Origin: Streptomyces sp. NBC_00459
GTDB lineage: Bacteria; Actinomycetota; Actinomycetes; Streptomycetales; Streptomycetaceae
Direction: 5' to 3'
DNA: 64,000 nucleotides
Assembly: GCF_036013955.1 (NCBI RefSeq)
Contig: NZ_CP107903.1
Coordinates: 5,704,001-5,768,000, forward strand
Below the pieces are notes generated by a model. The model had not been told where the DNA came from, made no database searches, and saw nothing but the letters and a program-made list of their open reading frames with translations. The position numbers were made by a program, and so were the translations under genes. Shown piece after piece: positions 61,234-64,000 of this stretch. Each line of letters starts with the position of its first letter. Position 1 is the first letter of the stretch.

Positions 61234-64000
61234 TCACCGCGGGGGAAGTTGTGGCCTTGCCCTGTTGGGGACCTCGTCGTAGGTCGGGGGAGTCGCTGCC
61301 GGGTGGGTGTCCAGGAGGGCCAGGGCCAGTTTGATGGCGTCGTCCGTCTCGACGTGGCGGCCCTCCGCCCAGTCCAGGGGGGTGCGCAGGACCTCCAGGT
61401 CCGGGGCGACGCCCTGGTTCTCGACGGTCCAGCCGTAGGTGTCGAACCAGGCCGCGTTCATCGGGACCGTGATCACCGTGCCGTCGCCCAGGCGGTGGCG
61501 GCCGGTCATGCCGACCACTCCGCCCCAGGTCCGCTGGCCGACCACCGGGCCGAGTTCCAGCAGCTTGAAGGCCGCCGTGATCATGTCGCCGTCGGAGGAC
61601 GTCGCCTCGTCGGCGAGGGCGACCACCGGCCCCCGGGGGGCGTTCGAGGCGTACGAGACCGGCTGGGCGTTGCGTGTCAGGTCCCAGCCCAGGATCGTGC
61701 GCGTCAGCTTCTCCACCACCAGTTCGCTGATGTGGCCGCCCGCGTTGCCGCGCACGTCGACGATGAGGGCGGGCCTCGACACCTCCATGCGCAGGTCGCG
61801 GTTGAACTGGGCCCAGCCCGAGCCGCCCATGTCGGGGATGTGCAGGTAGCCGCACCGCCCGCCGCTCAACTCCCGTACCACTTCCCGGCGCTTGGCGACC
61901 CAGTCCTGGTACCGCAACGGCCGTTCATCGACTAGGGGGACCACCGCGACCCTCCGCGCCCTGCCCGAGCCCGAGCCATCGGCCGGAGCGTCCTCCGGCG
62001 CGGTGAACGTCAGCTCCACCGTCGTACCGCCCGCGCCGGCGAGCAACGGGAACGGGCCCGTCACCGGGTCCACCGGGCGCCCGTCCACCTGGGTGAGGAG
62101 CGCGCCCTCCCGGATTCCCGAACCGGCCAGCGGGGAACGGGCCTTGGAGTCGGAGGAGTCGCCGGGGAGGATCCGGTCCAGCATCCAGCCGCCCTCCCTG
62201 CGCACGAAGTTGGCGCCGAGCAGGCCCTGTCTGCGCTGGTAGTGCGGTGGGCCCTCGTTGCGGCGGGCGGCTGTCACATACGCGTGGGACGTGCCCAGCT
62301 CGCCCAGGACCTCCCTCAGCAGGTCCGCGAACTCGTCGGGGGACGCTACCCGTTCGACGAGCGGGCGGTACTGCTCCAACACCGCGTCCCAGTCGATGCC
62401 GCACATCCTGGGTTCCCAGAAGTAGGCGCGGATCAGGCGGCCCGCCTCCTCGTACGACTGGCGCCACTCCGCCGGCGGGTCGACCTCGTGCAGGACCCGA
62501 CGCAGGTCGATCCAGACGGTCGTGTCGCCGTCGCCGGGGTCGGTGGAGGGCACCGCGCGCAGCTCGTCCTCGTCGACGACGACGAGTCGTGAGGCGTCGC
62601 CGCTCACCGCGAACCAGTCGAGGTGGCCCACGAGTTCGGACTTCTTGCCCTTGCTGAGGTTGAAGTGTTCGAGCGTGGGCCGGCCGCTCGTGTCGTCCGG
62701 GTTCGCGAACGTCTCGCCGAGCGCGCCCGAGATCGGCCAGCGCAGCCACACCAGTCCGCCGCCCGCGACCGGGTACAGCGCCGAGTACTTGGAGGCGGCG
62801 ACCGGGAAGGGCGTCACACGGCTCTCCAGGCCCTCGGCCTCGACGGTCACCGTGCCGTCGGCGCCCTCGTCCTCGGCGGGATCCAGGCCACCGGCGGCCG
62901 GTCGTCCGTCGGGGGAGAGAGCGAACGGGGACGGGGTGGCGGAGGAGAGGGGGACGAGGTAGGGGCGGCAGCCGAGCGGGAAGGAGAGATCGCCCGTGTG
63001 GACGTCGTACACCGGGTCGAAGCCTCGCCAGGAGAGGAAGGCGAGATAGCGGCCGTCCCTGGTGAAGACCGGGTTCTCGTCCTCGAAGCGGCCGTTGGTG
63101 ACGTCGACGATCAGACGGTCCTTTATGCGCGCCATCTTGATCTGGCGCAGGGAGCGGCCGATGCCGGGGTGCGACCAGGTCAGCCAGGCGCCGTCGGGGG
63201 AGAAGGCGAGGTCGGTGACCGGACCGTTGAGGGAGCAGATCAGCTCGGTGACCTCGCCGTTCGAGTCCTCGGTGGCGTCGAGGAGGAGAAGGCGGCCGTC
63301 GTGGGCGGCGATGGCGAGGCGTTCGCCCGCCGGGTCGGACACCAGTTCCAGTACCCGGCCCAGCCTGCCCGAGGCCAGTCGTCTCGGCTCCCGCTCCCCG
63401 CTGGCCCTGGGCAGATAGGCGATCTCGATCGCGTCCTCGCCCTCCGCGTCCGTGACGTACGCGACCTGCCCGCCCGAGCCGAGCATCTCGGGCAGCCGGA
63501 CCCGTACCCCCGGGGTGTCGGTGATCGTCCGGGCCGGGCCGTCCCGGTGTGTCAGCCAGTACAGGCTGCCGCGCACGACGACGGCGCTCGCGCGGCCCGT
63601 CTCGTCGACCGAGATGCCGTCGACGTGCTGCGCGGCGGGCACCTGATACGTACGACGGCCGGCGCGCGGCCCGCCGAGCCGTACGTCGAGGCGGCGGGGG
63701 ACGGAGTCGGCGGCGAGGTCGTCGACGATCCATAGGTCGCCCGCGCACTGGTACACGACCCGGGTGCCGTCGCTGGAGGCGTGCCGGGCGTAGAAGGCGT
63801 CGTGGTCGGTGTGACGGCGCAGGCCGGAACCGTCGTACGCGCACGAGTACAGGTTGCCGACGCCCTCGTGGTCGGAGAGGAAGGCGATGCGGTCGCCGAC
63901 GAACATGGGGGAGTGCAGATGGCCGTCGAGGTCGGTGAGCAGGCGCTCGCCGTGCAGCCAGAGGCGGCCGGTCGCGCCGCCCCGGTAGCGCTTCCAGGCG
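61234..64000 (-). CDS. Tricorn-type S41 protease, N-terminus cut by window edge
   Basis: About 922 residues are visible and the frame runs open to base 64000, so the start lies outside. N-terminal beta-propeller repeats (FVGDRIAFLSDHEGVGNLYS and later DGAWLTWSHPG-like blades) are followed by a core with LGTSHAYV, a PDZ domain (LAGSGIREGALLTQVDGRPV) and the S41 catalytic core. The tricorn tetrad can be placed: Ser-His in TSHAY, nucleophile Ser in EATSSDGDM and Glu in VENQGVAPD. Degrades peptides released by the proteasome or other proteases, in the cytoplasm. Confidence 0.9.
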   Translation of the reverse strand, partial: AWKRYRGGATGRLWLHGERLLTDLDGHLHSPMFVGDRIAFLSDHEGVGNLYSCAYDGSGLRRHTDHDAFYARHASSDGTRVVYQCAGDLWIVDDLAADSVPRRLDVRLGGPRAGRRTYQVPAAQHVDGISVDETGRASAVVVRGSLYWLTHRDGPARTITDTPGVRVRLPEMLGSGGQVAYVTDAEGEDAIEIAYLPRASGEREPRRLASGRLGRVLELVSDPAGERLAIAAHDGRLLLLDATEDSNGEVTELICSLNGPVTDLAFSPDGAWLTWSHPGIGRSLRQIKMARIKDRLIVDVTNGRFEDENPVFTRDGRYLAFLSWRGFDPVYDVHTGDLSFPLGCRPYLVPLSSATPSPFALSPDGRPAAGGLDPAEDEGADGTVTVEAEGLESRVTPFPVAASKYSALYPVAGGGLVWLRWPISGALGETFANPDDTSGRPTLEHFNLSKGKKSELVGHLDWFAVSGDASRLVVVDEDELRAVPSTDPGDGDTTVWIDLRRVLHEVDPPAEWRQSYEEAGRLIRAYFWEPRMCGIDWDAVLEQYRPLVERVASPDEFADLLREVLGELGTSHAYVTAARRNEGPPHYQRRQGLLGANFVRREGGWMLDRILPGDSSDSKARSPLAGSGIREGALLTQVDGRPVDPVTGPFPLLAGAGGTTVELTFTAPEDAPADGSGSGRARRVAVVPLVDERPLRYQDWVAKRREVVRELSGGRCGYLHIPDMGGSGWAQFNRDLRMEVSRPALIVDVRGNAGGHISELVVEKLTRTILGWDLTRNAQPVSYASNAPRGPVVALADEATSSDGDMITAAFKLLELGPVVGQRTWGGVVGMTGRHRLGDGTVITVPMNAAWFDTYGWTVENQGVAPDLEVLRTPLDWAEGRHVETDDAIKLALALLDTHPAATPPTYDEVPNRARPQLPPR

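Overview
The window is a very GC-rich stretch of a Streptomyces chromosome. This is inferred from the base composition, the frequent GTG/TTG starts, and the markers carried: an HrdD-type group 2 sigma factor, a conservon-type CvnA/CvnB pair, the division protein SepX/GlpR, a tricorn-type protease and a DUF6227-type protein. The order hrdD, fruRKA, L,D-transpeptidase, mscL, mtnP, galU, glp/moaC/mog, sepX looks like the conserved arm-proximal core I remember from S. coelicolor; I could not check this. Most of the window is therefore ordinary core genome, with accessory material mainly at 5.8-8.6 kb.

Layout. 0-5.7 kb: the edge-cut gene of a secreted M36 metalloprotease, a shortened conservon (sensor kinase plus roadblock protein only) and a membrane-anchored EEP-family phosphatase/nuclease. 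5.8-8.6 kb: the scar of a tRNA-Arg-integrated element, bounded by a 32-bp repeat of the tRNA 3' end. It holds a Uma2 gene, a tiny hydrophobic protein and a very acidic repeat peptide, but no integrase. 8.7-14.2 kb: a glucarate gene pair (gudD, GntP-type permease) with a divergent IclR regulator, then an unusual double-length tandem IclR protein. 14.2-20.3 kb: a secreted M6 protease and three self-contained sets: TetR with an MFS pump, MarR with a DODA-type dioxygenase, and a PAT-like acetyltransferase.

20.3-30.2 kb: hrdD behind a SigR-type promoter and followed by a cluster of three hairpins; TetR; WYL regulator with a divergent MFS pump; and the fructose operon fruR-fruK-fruA. 30.3-43.3 kb: envelope, transport and salvage genes (L,D-transpeptidase, P1 peptidase, LtrA, MscL, SAF/CpaB protein, MTA phosphorylase, a FmdB-type zinc ribbon protein behind a CIRCE-like element, an MFS protein, a K+/H+ antiporter, a penicillin-acylase family hydrolase). 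43.3-49.8 kb: 5-formyl-THF cyclo-ligase, galU and a tightly packed set glp(moeA)-moaC-mog-acetyltransferase, followed by sepX/glpR and tRNA-Ala(CGC). Glp and SepX/GlpR are known as a gephyrin-like division factor and its membrane receptor in relatives, so this block joins molybdenum cofactor synthesis to cell division.

49.8-64 kb: an FtsX-type ABC exporter divergent from a two-component system; an acetyltransferase; exonuclease III; a MerR regulator divergent from a coupled operon of Baeyer-Villiger monooxygenase, alpha/beta hydrolase and short-chain dehydrogenase, which reads as a ketone or lactone degradation route; a small charged helical protein; and a tricorn-type protease cut by the right edge. 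The best candidates for a second look are the CIRCE-like site before the FmdB gene, the tRNA-Arg element scar with its acidic peptide, the paired 17-bp operators before the TetR gene, the Glp-SepX block and the three-gene oxidation operon.
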